55,736 bases of DNA from an uncultured Prevotella sp. Lineage in GTDB: Bacteria; Bacteroidota; Bacteroidia; Bacteroidales; Bacteroidaceae. The position numbers were made by a program, and so were the translations under genes. The stretch is from the NCBI GenBank assembly GCA_902800365.1, contig CADCEF010000010.1, positions 1 to 55,736 of the forward strand, written 5' to 3'. Within the stretch, counting starts at the first letter, position 1. Each line of letters starts with the position of its first letter. Positions 1 to 7,574 of this stretch are shown here, in pieces. The notes beneath the pieces are model-generated. The model had not been told where the DNA came from. It did no database searches and saw only the letters and a list, made by a program, of their open reading frames with translations.

Positions 1-165
1 GCGGCGGGGAAGAATCTTACCCTGCTCGTTGAGGAACTTCTTCAGGAACTCGGGATCCTTGTAGTCGATGTACTTGATACCGCTCTTCTTGAAACGGCAA
101 TACTTCTTCTTCTTTGTATCGATAGAAGGAGCTGTCAAATAACGGATTTCACTCTGTTCTGCCAT
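1..165 (-). CDS. rpsR: 30S ribosomal protein S18, partial (C-terminus beyond window)
   Basis: The first 55 codons of S18 are visible on the minus strand and run off the left edge. The translation begins [13 protein letters not shown] and continues with the [16 protein letters not shown] core typical of S18, a small protein of the 30S platform that binds next to S6. The ATG is 3 bases after the rpsF stop, and a GAGGAGG purine tract within the last rpsF codons lies just upstream, one of few Shine-Dalgarno-like sites here. The rpsF-rpsR order matches the usual S6/S18 operon, so rplI probably follows outside the window (inference). Confidence 0.95.
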   Translation of the reverse strand, partial: MAEQSEIRYLTAPSIDTKKKKYCRFKKSGIKYIDYKDPEFLKKFLNEQGKILPRR

Positions 166-168
166 AGT

Positions 169-513
169 TTAAGCCTCCTCTTTTTTACCAAGCTTTGCAC
201 GACGCTTCTCGGCGTACTCAACAGCATGCTTGTCAAGTTTAACTGTCTGGAAACGAATTACCTTCTCGTCACGACGGAAAGCAGTCTCCAATGTCTTAAT
301 CACTTCTGGCTCAGCCTTGAACTCTACCAGGCAGTAGAAACCTGTAGACTTCTTCTGAATAGCATAAGCCATCTTCTTCAATCCCCAGGCCTCTTCGTTG
401 ATGATCTCTGCACCCTTATCGGTGAGAACCTTCTTGAATTTTGCGGCCGTTTCCTTCATCTGTTCATCAGACAAAACGGGAGTTAAAATGAAAACGGTTT
501 CGTATTGATTCAT
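169..513 (-). CDS. rpsF: 30S ribosomal protein S6
   Basis: A 114-residue protein starting [18 protein letters not shown], the S6 signature, with the family's alternating strands and a charged Lys-rich C-terminus ([13 protein letters not shown]). Length is normal for S6. S6 forms a heterodimer with S18 on the 30S platform, and rpsR follows 3 bases after the stop. Upstream, 514-586 separates it from the small membrane protein gene of the rprXY operon and holds a heptamer repeat. A weak -7-like TACTTTAA on the minus strand (about 521-528) could start a separate transcript, but read-through from rprXY cannot be excluded. Confidence 0.97.
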   Translation of the reverse strand: MNQYETVFILTPVLSDEQMKETAAKFKKVLTDKGAEIINEEAWGLKKMAYAIQKKSTGFYCLVEFKAEPEVIKTLETAFRRDEKVIRFQTVKLDKHAVEYAEKRRAKLGKKEEA

Positions 514-545
514 ACTACGTTAAAGTACGAATTTTCTATCGAACA

Positions 546-566
546 TTGACCATTGAACATTGAACT
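546..566. repeat. Heptamer repeat, three units of TTGAMCM type
   Basis: Three tandem 7-base units (TTGACCA, TTGAACA, TTGAACT) start at 546, 553 and 560 in the gap between the small membrane protein gene and rpsF. The reverse complement belongs to the same TNYTYAA family as the tracts at 36293, 37231, 42390, 45226 and 48427. Confidence 0.7.
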
Positions 567-586
567 GACCAATGATTTAAGAATAT

Positions 587-769
587 TTAATACTTTTCGC
601 CCTTTTTCTGATACCGAACATGCAAAACAGCTCCTAAAATGATGATTATCAGACCAGCAAGCAGTACCAGATTATTGTCAGTAAAACCTGCAAGATAACT
701 GACAATCAAAAGGAGAGCACCAGTAAAAACCAGTGCTACTCCAAGATATGTATTTATAAGTTGCTTCAC
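587..769 (-). CDS. Small membrane protein downstream of rprY, unknown function
   Basis: A 60-residue ORF with a GTG start 3 bases after the rprY stop. It has two hydrophobic segments (about residues 9-28 and 33-50) separated by a polar turn (GFTDNN), and a basic tail (RYQKKGEKY), so it should be a two-helix inner-membrane hairpin. The tight spacing implies co-transcription and probably translational coupling with rprXY. No named family is recognised. A role as an accessory of the RprXY sensor pathway is possible but rests only on position. Confidence 0.7.
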   Translation of the reverse strand: MKQLINTYLGVALVFTGALLLIVSYLAGFTDNNLVLLAGLIIIILGAVLHVRYQKKGEKY

Positions 770-772
770 AGC

Positions 773-1483
773 TTACTCGTCTTCAACCTCAGGGGTAATG
801 AGCTTGTAACCCTTACCGTGGATGTTAATAATCTCGATCTGTGGATCGTCCTTGAGGTGCTTACGCAGCTTGGTGATGTAAACATCCATAGAGCGTGCGT
901 TGAAGTAGTTATCGTCGATCCAGATGGTCTTCAGAGCGAAGTCGCGCTGCAGAATCTCGTTAGAGTGGCTGCAGAGCAGAGCAAGCAGCTCGTTCTCCTT
1001 GGTGGTGAGCTTGGTCTGCTTCTCGCCTATCTGGAGCAACTGCTTCTGGGTGTCGAATGTAAACTGGCCCAGGCGGTAAACTGTTGACTCGCGGCTCTTC
1101 TTGCCCTTGGTACGGCGCAGGATGGCCTCAATACGGAATACGAGCTCCTCCATTGAGAAGGGCTTGGTGATATAGTCGTCGGCACCCAGCTTGAATCCCT
1201 CGAGGATATCCTCCTTAAGAGTCTTGGCTGTCAGGAAGATAATGGGCACATCAGTGTTGGCTGAGCGAATTTCCTGAGCGAGTGTGAATCCGTCCTTCTT
1301 AGGCATCATCACATCAAGTACACAGATATCGAATTTTGTCTTGAGGAAAGCCTTGAAGCCGGCCTCACCATCAGCACAGAGTTCTGCAACAAAGCCTTTG
1401 GCCTGCAAATACTCACGAAGCAGCATTCCGAGGTTCTCATCGTCCTCGCAAAGCAAGATTTTCAGTCTGTCATCGTTCATCAT
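773..1483 (-). CDS. rprY: Response regulator RprY, OmpR/PhoB family
   Basis: 236 residues. The receiver domain (about 6-120) has the acidic pair in LLCEDDEN, the phospho-acceptor Asp57 in VLDVMMPKKDG, and the conserved Thr and Lys in IIFLTAK and YITKPF. A winged-helix output domain follows (about 135-230) with the OmpR-type NYFNARSMDVYITKLRKHL region. It should bind DNA when phosphorylated by RprX, encoded 38 bases upstream. The rprX-rprY pair is a known Bacteroides two-component system; the assignment rests on order and sequence character. Confidence 0.92.
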   Translation of the reverse strand: MMNDDRLKILLCEDDENLGMLLREYLQAKGFVAELCADGEAGFKAFLKTKFDICVLDVMMPKKDGFTLAQEIRSANTDVPIIFLTAKTLKEDILEGFKLGADDYITKPFSMEELVFRIEAILRRTKGKKSRESTVYRLGQFTFDTQKQLLQIGEKQTKLTTKENELLALLCSHSNEILQRDFALKTIWIDDNYFNARSMDVYITKLRKHLKDDPQIEIINIHGKGYKLITPEVEDE

Positions 1484-1521
1484 AATTCAAAATGTTTTTG
1501 AGTTAATACTATATTTTATTT

Positions 1522-3084
1522 TTAATTTTCGTCTTCTTTAAGCACGGGCAGCGATACGGTGAAGGTGGTGCCTTTGCCCAACTCACTGTCGCACTTGATT
1601 TCGCCATCGTGCAGGTTGATAATCTTCTTGACGTAGGCCAGACCCAGTCCGAAGCCCTTCACATCGTGCACATTACCAGTGTGAACGCGATAGAACTTCT
1701 CGAAGATTTTCTTCACATTCTCCTTCTTGATACCCTGACCAGTGTCGCGGATTGAGAAGCAAAGGCGGTCGCGCTCGTTCCACGTCTTGATATAGATATC
1801 GATAGGCTCATCGGGCTTGCGATACTTCACTGCATTGTCCATCAGGTTAGTGATAGCGTTCTGGAAGTGAACCTCATCGACATAGAGGGCTGAGTCGACG
1901 GCCTCGATCTCAGTATATATCTTACCTCCAGTGTGCTCTACACGCAGTGTGAACGACTGGGCGATATTCTCGATCATCTCATTCAGGTCGAGCTCCTTCT
2001 TCTTGAAGATGATGCTCTTCTTATCGAACATCGACATCTGGAGCACCTTTTCTACCAGGAAGCGCAGGCGTTTCGACTCATCGTTGATAACCCCACTAAG
2101 ATGCTTGGTCATCTGCTCGCTCTTGGTAACGCTATCGTCGTTCATCATCTGCGCAGCCAGCGAGATAGAGGCGATAGGTGTCTTGAGCTCGTGAGTCATA
2201 TTATTGATAAAGTCGTTCTTAATCTCAGTATAGCGCTTCTGGCGGAAGATAACCACGATGGTGAACAGGAACGTGAGCAGAAGCACGATGGTGAACACCA
2301 CAGCTGGTATCATGAAACGTACACTTGAGAAGATGTAAGAGCTCATGTTGGGGAAGTGAATCTTTACCACGCCCTTATTGGATGTAGGATCGTTCTGGAA
2401 CAATGCCTGTGGATAAGAATACTCCTCGCCCTCGGCTGAATACTCTGGACAACGGTAGACCTCACGACCATCAGCAGTCTCAACACGCAGGTGGTAAGGA
2501 ATGTTGATACCATTGTTAAGCAGCTCAGTACGGATGTCCTGATCGAGCAGCTTAAAGTTAATACGCTCCTTCAGGGGTTTGTCGCTGGCTGTATAAAGAA
2601 TCTTATAAACCACCTCGTCGAGCAGGGCGCGTTCGTACACATAGCGGTTGCGCACAATCTCCTGCAGCGACTTAGATGCCTCGGCAATAGAATTCTTATC
2701 AGTGCGAAGAATCATGGCCTTGGGTACATTGGCAGGACGGATAGCAAAGGTCTTTAGCTCGAAGCTGGAATAAACAGTACCATCGTCAGCTGCTACTGCA
2801 AACTGGTGAGAGTGCTTAACAGTTCCGTCAAGACCATCTACCATTACAGAATCCTGCTTGAATGCCTTGCGCTCTGTTTCCTTGATGTCTTTCATGAGGT
2901 AACGCTGAGTCTCGTTCATCTCAAGGTTTCGAGATGCCTGATAGAGGCTGCGGTTCACACTCTCATCAAACTGCTCCTTCTTCATCTTCGCCATCGCATC
3001 GATGTACGAAATCTGAAGGTAAAGCAGACCTATGAATGAGAGGCCCATTACTATTGCTATTATCCAAATCGTTCTTTTCTTCAT
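1522..3084 (-). CDS. rprX: Sensor histidine kinase RprX
   Basis: 520 residues. An N-terminal membrane helix (about 4-25), a roughly 230-residue periplasmic sensor region, a second helix (about 256-281), then a HisKA dimerisation domain with phospho-accepting His298 in NNMTHELKTP. The HATPase domain has the N box (NLMDNAVKYR), the G1 box (DTGQGIKKENV) and the G2 box (GFGLGLAYVKKI). It autophosphorylates and passes phosphate to RprY. A -7 box ends 8 bases before the ATG, so the mRNA is near leaderless. An inverted repeat at 3131-3164 lies where an activator would bind. Confidence 0.93.
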   Translation of the reverse strand: MKKRTIWIIAIVMGLSFIGLLYLQISYIDAMAKMKKEQFDESVNRSLYQASRNLEMNETQRYLMKDIKETERKAFKQDSVMVDGLDGTVKHSHQFAVAADDGTVYSSFELKTFAIRPANVPKAMILRTDKNSIAEASKSLQEIVRNRYVYERALLDEVVYKILYTASDKPLKERINFKLLDQDIRTELLNNGINIPYHLRVETADGREVYRCPEYSAEGEEYSYPQALFQNDPTSNKGVVKIHFPNMSSYIFSSVRFMIPAVVFTIVLLLTFLFTIVVIFRQKRYTEIKNDFINNMTHELKTPIASISLAAQMMNDDSVTKSEQMTKHLSGVINDESKRLRFLVEKVLQMSMFDKKSIIFKKKELDLNEMIENIAQSFTLRVEHTGGKIYTEIEAVDSALYVDEVHFQNAITNLMDNAVKYRKPDEPIDIYIKTWNERDRLCFSIRDTGQGIKKENVKKIFEKFYRVHTGNVHDVKGFGLGLAYVKKIINLHDGEIKCDSELGKGTTFTVSLPVLKEDEN

Positions 3085-3092
3085 ATCGAGTG

Positions 3093-3100
3093 CAAAGATA
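3093..3100 (-). promoter_or_regulatory. -7 box of rprX promoter
   Basis: TATCTTTG on the minus strand matches the Bacteroidota -7 consensus TAnnTTTG. No clear -33 TTTG is present at the expected spacing, so activation by a regulator is plausible. The start codon lies 9 bases downstream of the final G, which predicts a leader of only a few bases. Confidence 0.7.
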
Positions 3101-3130
3101 AGCGATTTCTTAATACGGCGGTCGGAATAT

Positions 3131-3164
3131 GTTAATTATTTGCGCTATATTTCGCAAAATTAAC
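3131..3164. promoter_or_regulatory. Inverted repeat upstream of rprX, possible operator
   Basis: The arms GTTAATTATTTGCG (3131-3144) and CGCAAAATTAAC (3153-3164) pair over 12 bases with a two-base bulge around an AT-rich 8-base centre. The repeat sits about 45-77 bases upstream of the predicted rprX start site and is separate from the EF-G2 terminator. It could be an activator site or a second hairpin of the EF-G2 3' end. Confidence 0.45.
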
Positions 3165-3200
3165 AAGTTTACAGAATTTTAGTTGCTATATTTTAATTAT

Positions 3201-3234
3201 AAAAGAATCCCCACTATAAAAATAGCGGGGACTC
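3201..3234 (-). terminator. Intrinsic terminator after EF-G2
   Basis: On the minus strand, arms at 3222-3234 and 3205-3217 form a 13-bp stem with two G-U pairs and a 4-base loop, followed by a short T run. It lies 25 bases past the stop of the EF-G2 gene and separates it from rprX. Confidence 0.85.
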
Positions 3235-3258
3235 TTGACTTGAAATATGGAGTGAGGA

Positions 3259-5418
3259 TTAATCCTCGTCCTTCATCTCTTCCTCGTGCTGCTTGATAAG
3301 AGCCTGCTGGATATCGTTTGGAACGAGCTCGTAGCTTGAGAAGCTTGTTGTGAACGATGCACGTCCACCAGTGATAGAGCTCAGAGCGATAGAATAGCTT
3401 GAAAGCTCCTTGAGAGGAATCTTAGCACTCAGCTTCTGATAGCCTGCCTCTGAATCCATACCCATGATGATAGCACGACGACCCTGAAGGTCGGACATCA
3501 CATCACCCATGTAGTCGCCAGGAACCAGCACCTCGAGGTCGTAGATTGGCTCGAGAACCTTTGGACCTGCCTCCTTGAAGGCTGCAGAGAAGGCGTTACG
3601 AGCAGCCAGCATGAACGAAAGCTCGTTAGAATCAACTGGGTGCATCTTACCATCGTAAACAATCACGCGAACATCGCGAGCGTAAGAACCTGTGAGAGGT
3701 CCCTGCTCCATACGCTCCATGATACCCTTAAGGATAGCAGGCATGAAGCGCATATCAATAGCACCACCAACAACAGAGTTGATGAATACCAGCTTTCCTC
3801 CCCACTCGAGGTTGATTTCTTCCTTACCCTTGATGTTCATCTTGAACTCCTGACCATTGATCTTGAAGCTTGTTGGATCAGGCATGCCCTCTGTGTAAGG
3901 CTCTACAATCAGGTGAACCTCACCAAACTGACCTGCACCACCCGACTGCTTCTTGTGACGATAGTCGGCACGAGCCATCTTAGTGATAGTCTCACGATAA
4001 GGAATCTTTGGCTCGATATATTCAATCTGGATCTTCTCGTTGTTCTCCATACGCCACTTCAAGGTACGCAGGTGGAACTCACCCTGACCATGAACGATAA
4101 TCTGGCGCAACTCCTTAGACTGCTCAACAACCCATGTAGGATCCTCCTGGCGCATCTTGGCCAGAGCAGCCATCATCTTCTCGGTCTCAGCCTCGTTAAC
4201 GGCCTTGATGGCACGAGAGAACTTAGAGTTAGGATACTTGATGAAGTTGAACTTATTCTCTACATCCTTACCATTAAGGGTGTTACCAGTCTTAACGTCC
4301 TTAAGCTTAACGGTACAACCAATATCACCTGCTACGAGCTGATCAACCTGAATACGGTTGGCACCAGCGCAAGCGTAGATAGTACCCAAACGCTCCTTAG
4401 AACCACGATCGGCATTGGTAAGGTCGTCGCCACTCTTTACAATACCACTCATTACCTTGAAGTAAGATACTTCGCCAATGTGTGGCTCAACACCTGTCTT
4501 GAAGAAATAGAGTGACTCTGGGCCATTGGCATCAGCAGGAACATCCTTACCAGCTGCATTCTGGATTACAGGCATCTCGCTTACGAATGGAACAACATTA
4601 CCCAAGAACTCCATGAGGCGGCGAACACCCATATCCTTACCTGCACATACGCAGAATACAGGATAGATGCTGCGAGTTACAAGACCCTTGCGGATACCCT
4701 CACGCATCTCGTCTTCGCTGAGATCCTCGCTCTCGAAGAACTTCTCCATCAGTGTGTCATCGCCAGCAGCTGCAGCCTCAACGAGCTTAGCCTTCCACTC
4801 CTTAGCCTTCTCAAGCTGGTCGGCAGGAATATCCTCGATGATTGGAGCACCACCCTCGGGCTTCCAAGAGTACTTCTTCATAAGGAGCACATCGATAACT
4901 GAATTGAATCCAGGACCTGTAGCGATAGGATACTGAACAGGAACGCAGTTAGGACCATAAACCTCCTTGAGCTGGTTGAGGATTGCATCGAAGTCGCAGT
5001 TCTCGCGATCGAGCTGGTTTACCAGGAAGATTACTGGCTTATTAAGTTTCTCTGTATTGCGGAAAGCGTTCATGGTTCCTACCTCAGGACCATACTGGCC
5101 GTTGATAAGGATAACAGCCTGATCGGTAACGTTCATAGCGGTGATTGAACCACCTACGAAGTCGTCAGATCCTGGGCAGTCGATGATATTGAGCTTCTTG
5201 TTATTCCACTCTACATGGAATACAGTAGAAAACACCGAGTAGCCATATTCCTGTTCAACAGGGAAATAATCGCTAACGGTGTTCTTCTGCTCTACAGAGC
5301 CACGACGCTTGATAATACCTGCTTCGAAAAGCATACTTTCGGCAAGAGTAGTCTTGCCGCTACCCGCACTGCCAATGAGTGCAATGTTTTTAATTTCGTT
5401 AGTCTGATATACCTTCAT
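3259..5418 (-). CDS. fusA2: Elongation factor G paralogue, EF-G2 type (variant GTPase centre)
   Basis: 719 residues with full EF-G architecture: G domain, domain II, then domains III-V (a domain IV loop such as KKQSGGAGQFGEVHL, and a C-terminal LQGRRAIIMGM). The G motifs deviate from canonical EF-G. The P-loop is GSAGSGKTT (16-24). The switch II motif is DCPGSDDF (80-87), with Ser84 where EF-G has the catalytic His. The NKxD motif is NQLD (134-137). Published work on Bacteroides EF-G2 describes a paralogue that supports translocation without GTP hydrolysis and is needed in the gut during carbon limitation; this protein fits that type (inference from the substitution). Transcribed alone, with its own promoter and terminator. 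Confidence 0.88.
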   Translation of the reverse strand: MKVYQTNEIKNIALIGSAGSGKTTLAESMLFEAGIIKRRGSVEQKNTVSDYFPVEQEYGYSVFSTVFHVEWNNKKLNIIDCPGSDDFVGGSITAMNVTDQAVILINGQYGPEVGTMNAFRNTEKLNKPVIFLVNQLDRENCDFDAILNQLKEVYGPNCVPVQYPIATGPGFNSVIDVLLMKKYSWKPEGGAPIIEDIPADQLEKAKEWKAKLVEAAAAGDDTLMEKFFESEDLSEDEMREGIRKGLVTRSIYPVFCVCAGKDMGVRRLMEFLGNVVPFVSEMPVIQNAAGKDVPADANGPESLYFFKTGVEPHIGEVSYFKVMSGIVKSGDDLTNADRGSKERLGTIYACAGANRIQVDQLVAGDIGCTVKLKDVKTGNTLNGKDVENKFNFIKYPNSKFSRAIKAVNEAETEKMMAALAKMRQEDPTWVVEQSKELRQIIVHGQGEFHLRTLKWRMENNEKIQIEYIEPKIPYRETITKMARADYRHKKQSGGAGQFGEVHLIVEPYTEGMPDPTSFKINGQEFKMNIKGKEEINLEWGGKLVFINSVVGGAIDMRFMPAILKGIMERMEQGPLTGSYARDVRVIVYDGKMHPVDSNELSFMLAARNAFSAAFKEAGPKVLEPIYDLEVLVPGDYMGDVMSDLQGRRAIIMGMDSEAGYQKLSAKIPLKELSSYSIALSSITGGRASFTTSFSSYELVPNDIQQALIKQHEEEMKDED

Positions 5419-5455
5419 ATCTTTTGAGTTTTAGGTGAATAATCTATATCGGGCA

Positions 5456-5487
5456 CTAAATTAGGTATTTTTTGAGAAAACACCAAA
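5456..5487 (-). promoter_or_regulatory. Promoter of EF-G2 gene
   Basis: On the minus strand, TTTG (5484-5487), a 20-base spacer and TAATTTAG (5456-5463) match the Bacteroidota consensus except for one base in the -7 box. The start codon is about 38 bases downstream. Confidence 0.55.
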
Positions 5488-5516
5488 AGTTTCTTTTAAA
5501 TTTTAAACTAAATTTG

Positions 5517-5524
5517 TAATTTTG
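5517..5524 (+). promoter_or_regulatory. -7 box of hemW promoter
   Basis: TAATTTTG fits TAnnTTTG exactly. The hemW ATG begins 9 bases after its last G, so the transcript should have almost no leader. Confidence 0.6.
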
Positions 5525-5532
5525 CCCCCAAA

Positions 5533-6639
5533 ATGGCAGGATTATACGTACATATTCCGTTTTGCAGCAGCCGATGTGTGTATTGCGGCTTCTATTCTAC
5601 CACTGGGCTGGAGCTCCGTGAGAGGTATGTGGATGCTGTTTGCAAGGAGATAAAGATGCGCCCATCGGCCGAACAAATAAGCACAATTTATCTGGGAGGA
5701 GGCACCCCTTCGCAGCTATCAACAGAGCAGCTGAAACGCATTTTTGATAGCGCCTATATATATAATAAGGTGGAAAACGATGCTGAGGTGACCATTGAGA
5801 TGAATCCTGACGATGTGAACAAGGAAACAGCAGAGGCTCTGCGAAAGCTACCTGTGAATCGTATAAGCATGGGAGCACAGACCTTCAGCGACGAGCGATT
5901 AAGATTTCTGCGTCGCAGGCATAATGCATCGCAAGTAAAAGATGCCGTAGAAACATTACGACAGGCTGGATTCAAGAACATAAGTATCGACCTGATGTAC
6001 GGATTCCCCAACCAGACATTGGAAGAGTGGAAGGCTGACATAGAGAAAGCCCTTGAGCTGGATGTGGAACATATATCGACCTACTGTCTGATGTATGAAG
6101 AAGGAACAGCTCTATACAAGCTATTGGAACAAGGCAAGGTGGCTGAGATTGACGAGGAGCTGGAACGCAAGATGTACTACACGCTGATAGAGCGCCTGGA
6201 AGCTGCAGGCTACGAGCATTACGAGATATCTAACTTTGCCCGTAAAGGCTATCGCAGCAGGCATAACAGCAGCTATTGGCGTGGTATTCCGTATATAGGA
6301 GTAGGAGCAGCTGCCCACTCGTATGACATTAAGACTCGCAGTTGGAACGTGGCTGACATCAGGAAGTATATAGAGGCGATGGAGCAAGGAAAACGCCCAT
6401 ACGAAGAGGAGGTAATAGATGCTGACACAAGATACAACGATGCCATAACAGTGGCACTGCGAACCAAAGAGGGATTAGACCTTACTACCCTACCCGATAA
6501 TCAACGCCGTTACTGTATCGCCAACGCCAAGCGACACATCGATGCCAATCTGCTTAGATTGGATGACAACCATCTGGCACTAACAAAAGAAGGACTGTTT
6601 GTTAGCGACATGGTGATGAGCGACCTGATGATAGTTTAA
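5533..6639 (+). CDS. hemW: Radical SAM protein HemW (heme chaperone)
   Basis: 368 residues beginning MAGLYVHIPFCSSRCVYC, with the radical SAM cluster ligands Cys11, Cys15 and Cys18 in CxxxCxxC. The glycine-rich SAM motif YLGGGTPSQL and the HemW-type segments MNPDD, RISMGAQTF and YEISNFARKG follow, then a C-terminal winged domain. HemW resembles coproporphyrinogen III dehydrogenase HemN, but family members characterised so far act as heme-binding chaperones rather than HemN enzymes. The length is normal for HemW and shorter than HemN. The 3' end overlaps the convergent lipoprotein gene by 4 bases. Confidence 0.93.
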   Translation: MAGLYVHIPFCSSRCVYCGFYSTTGLELRERYVDAVCKEIKMRPSAEQISTIYLGGGTPSQLSTEQLKRIFDSAYIYNKVENDAEVTIEMNPDDVNKETAEALRKLPVNRISMGAQTFSDERLRFLRRRHNASQVKDAVETLRQAGFKNISIDLMYGFPNQTLEEWKADIEKALELDVEHISTYCLMYEEGTALYKLLEQGKVAEIDEELERKMYYTLIERLEAAGYEHYEISNFARKGYRSRHNSSYWRGIPYIGVGAAAHSYDIKTRSWNVADIRKYIEAMEQGKRPYEEEVIDADTRYNDAITVALRTKEGLDLTTLPDNQRRYCIANAKRHIDANLLRLDDNHLALTKEGLFVSDMVMSDLMIV

Positions 6640-7574
6640 TGTTTTAATCGCTTAATGGCGAAGTAGTAATAGGCTATCAACAATGGGTAACCTATATAAT
6701 ACAACGTGGTGACGCTGAATATAACATAAAGCACTGCACACACAGCAGCCAAACCAACAAGATAAAGAATTGCCTCGCCAAGTGGCAACATGTGGTAAAC
6801 ATCATCGACTGTGGCTAATGCAACAATTATCAACGCCCAGACAGACGATATGAATACACCCAACCAGAATGGCAAAGCAAACGGATTAAGCGATGGATGA
6901 TAGTAGAAGTGTCGCCATGTCTCTGGGCCAAAAAGCTGGATACTGCTATAAAGTACTGCAGATGAAGCTATGAGAAGACACAAAGCTGTGGGATAGCACG
7001 ACTTGATATCATTGAAATGCACAATCTTAGAACCCTTACGCATAAGATGGCGAAGGCCATAAGCAGCACCTGTAAGAATACAGAACGCCAGGAACACCAG
7101 CAAGTGGGTGTTAGAAAAAGCATCGATGAACTGACTGATAGGATCATCAGGCGACACCTTTGAGAGGAGCTCATTCTCATGAATCCAACCAAATGTAAGC
7201 TGGTCGCGAGCCACCTTTACCCAAACAGAATCGATAGAGTCAGAAGGAACTGTCTTGATATCAGCCACCACAACATGCTCGTTGCGACGAATGGTGATAG
7301 AATCCTTCTTCTGCTCCTCGCCTATCGACTCAAGCTCTATACTCACTACGTCAGGAACTGACATATCATCAGGCTGCTGGGCTACAACAACCAATGAGTC
7401 GCCAGTAACCACAAAGTTGTAATTCTGGGTGTAATGATGAGTGGTATAGAACGATATCGAGTCGAGCTGCTGCTCAGTTAGATCCCAGGCATCAGGAGTT
7501 ATAGGCCCACGATTGTAGCAGCCGCACAGCAATAGCGATATGAACAGAAGGCTAACGAGTCGACGCATAGACAT
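6636..7574 (-). CDS. Lipoprotein with SH3-like region and C-terminal membrane helices, unknown function
   Basis: 312 residues. The N-terminus has a lipoprotein signal (LVSLLFISLLLCGC, lipidated Cys19). An extracytoplasmic region follows, with a short SH3-like stretch (DSVWVKVARDQLTFGWIHE, about residues 120-138). The C-terminal half contains about five hydrophobic helices (about 155-305). A lipidated N-terminus with a polytopic C-terminus is an unusual layout. The start overlaps the end of the U32 gene by 23 bases, so it is translationally coupled as the last gene of the run that begins with the kinase module. No catalytic motif is seen. An alternative start is the ATG two codons downstream. 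Confidence 0.75.
   Translation of the reverse strand: MSMRRLVSLLFISLLLCGCYNRGPITPDAWDLTEQQLDSISFYTTHHYTQNYNFVVTGDSLVVVAQQPDDMSVPDVVSIELESIGEEQKKDSITIRRNEHVVVADIKTVPSDSIDSVWVKVARDQLTFGWIHENELLSKVSPDDPISQFIDAFSNTHLLVFLAFCILTGAAYGLRHLMRKGSKIVHFNDIKSCYPTALCLLIASSAVLYSSIQLFGPETWRHFYYHPSLNPFALPFWLGVFISSVWALIIVALATVDDVYHMLPLGEAILYLVGLAAVCAVLYVIFSVTTLYYIGYPLLIAYYYFAIKRLKH

Noticed and set aside
3640-4515. Long open frame on the plus strand within EF-G2 (291 codons)
   Set aside because: It is antisense to a clearly conserved gene, has no recognisable domain, and no promoter or start context precedes it.
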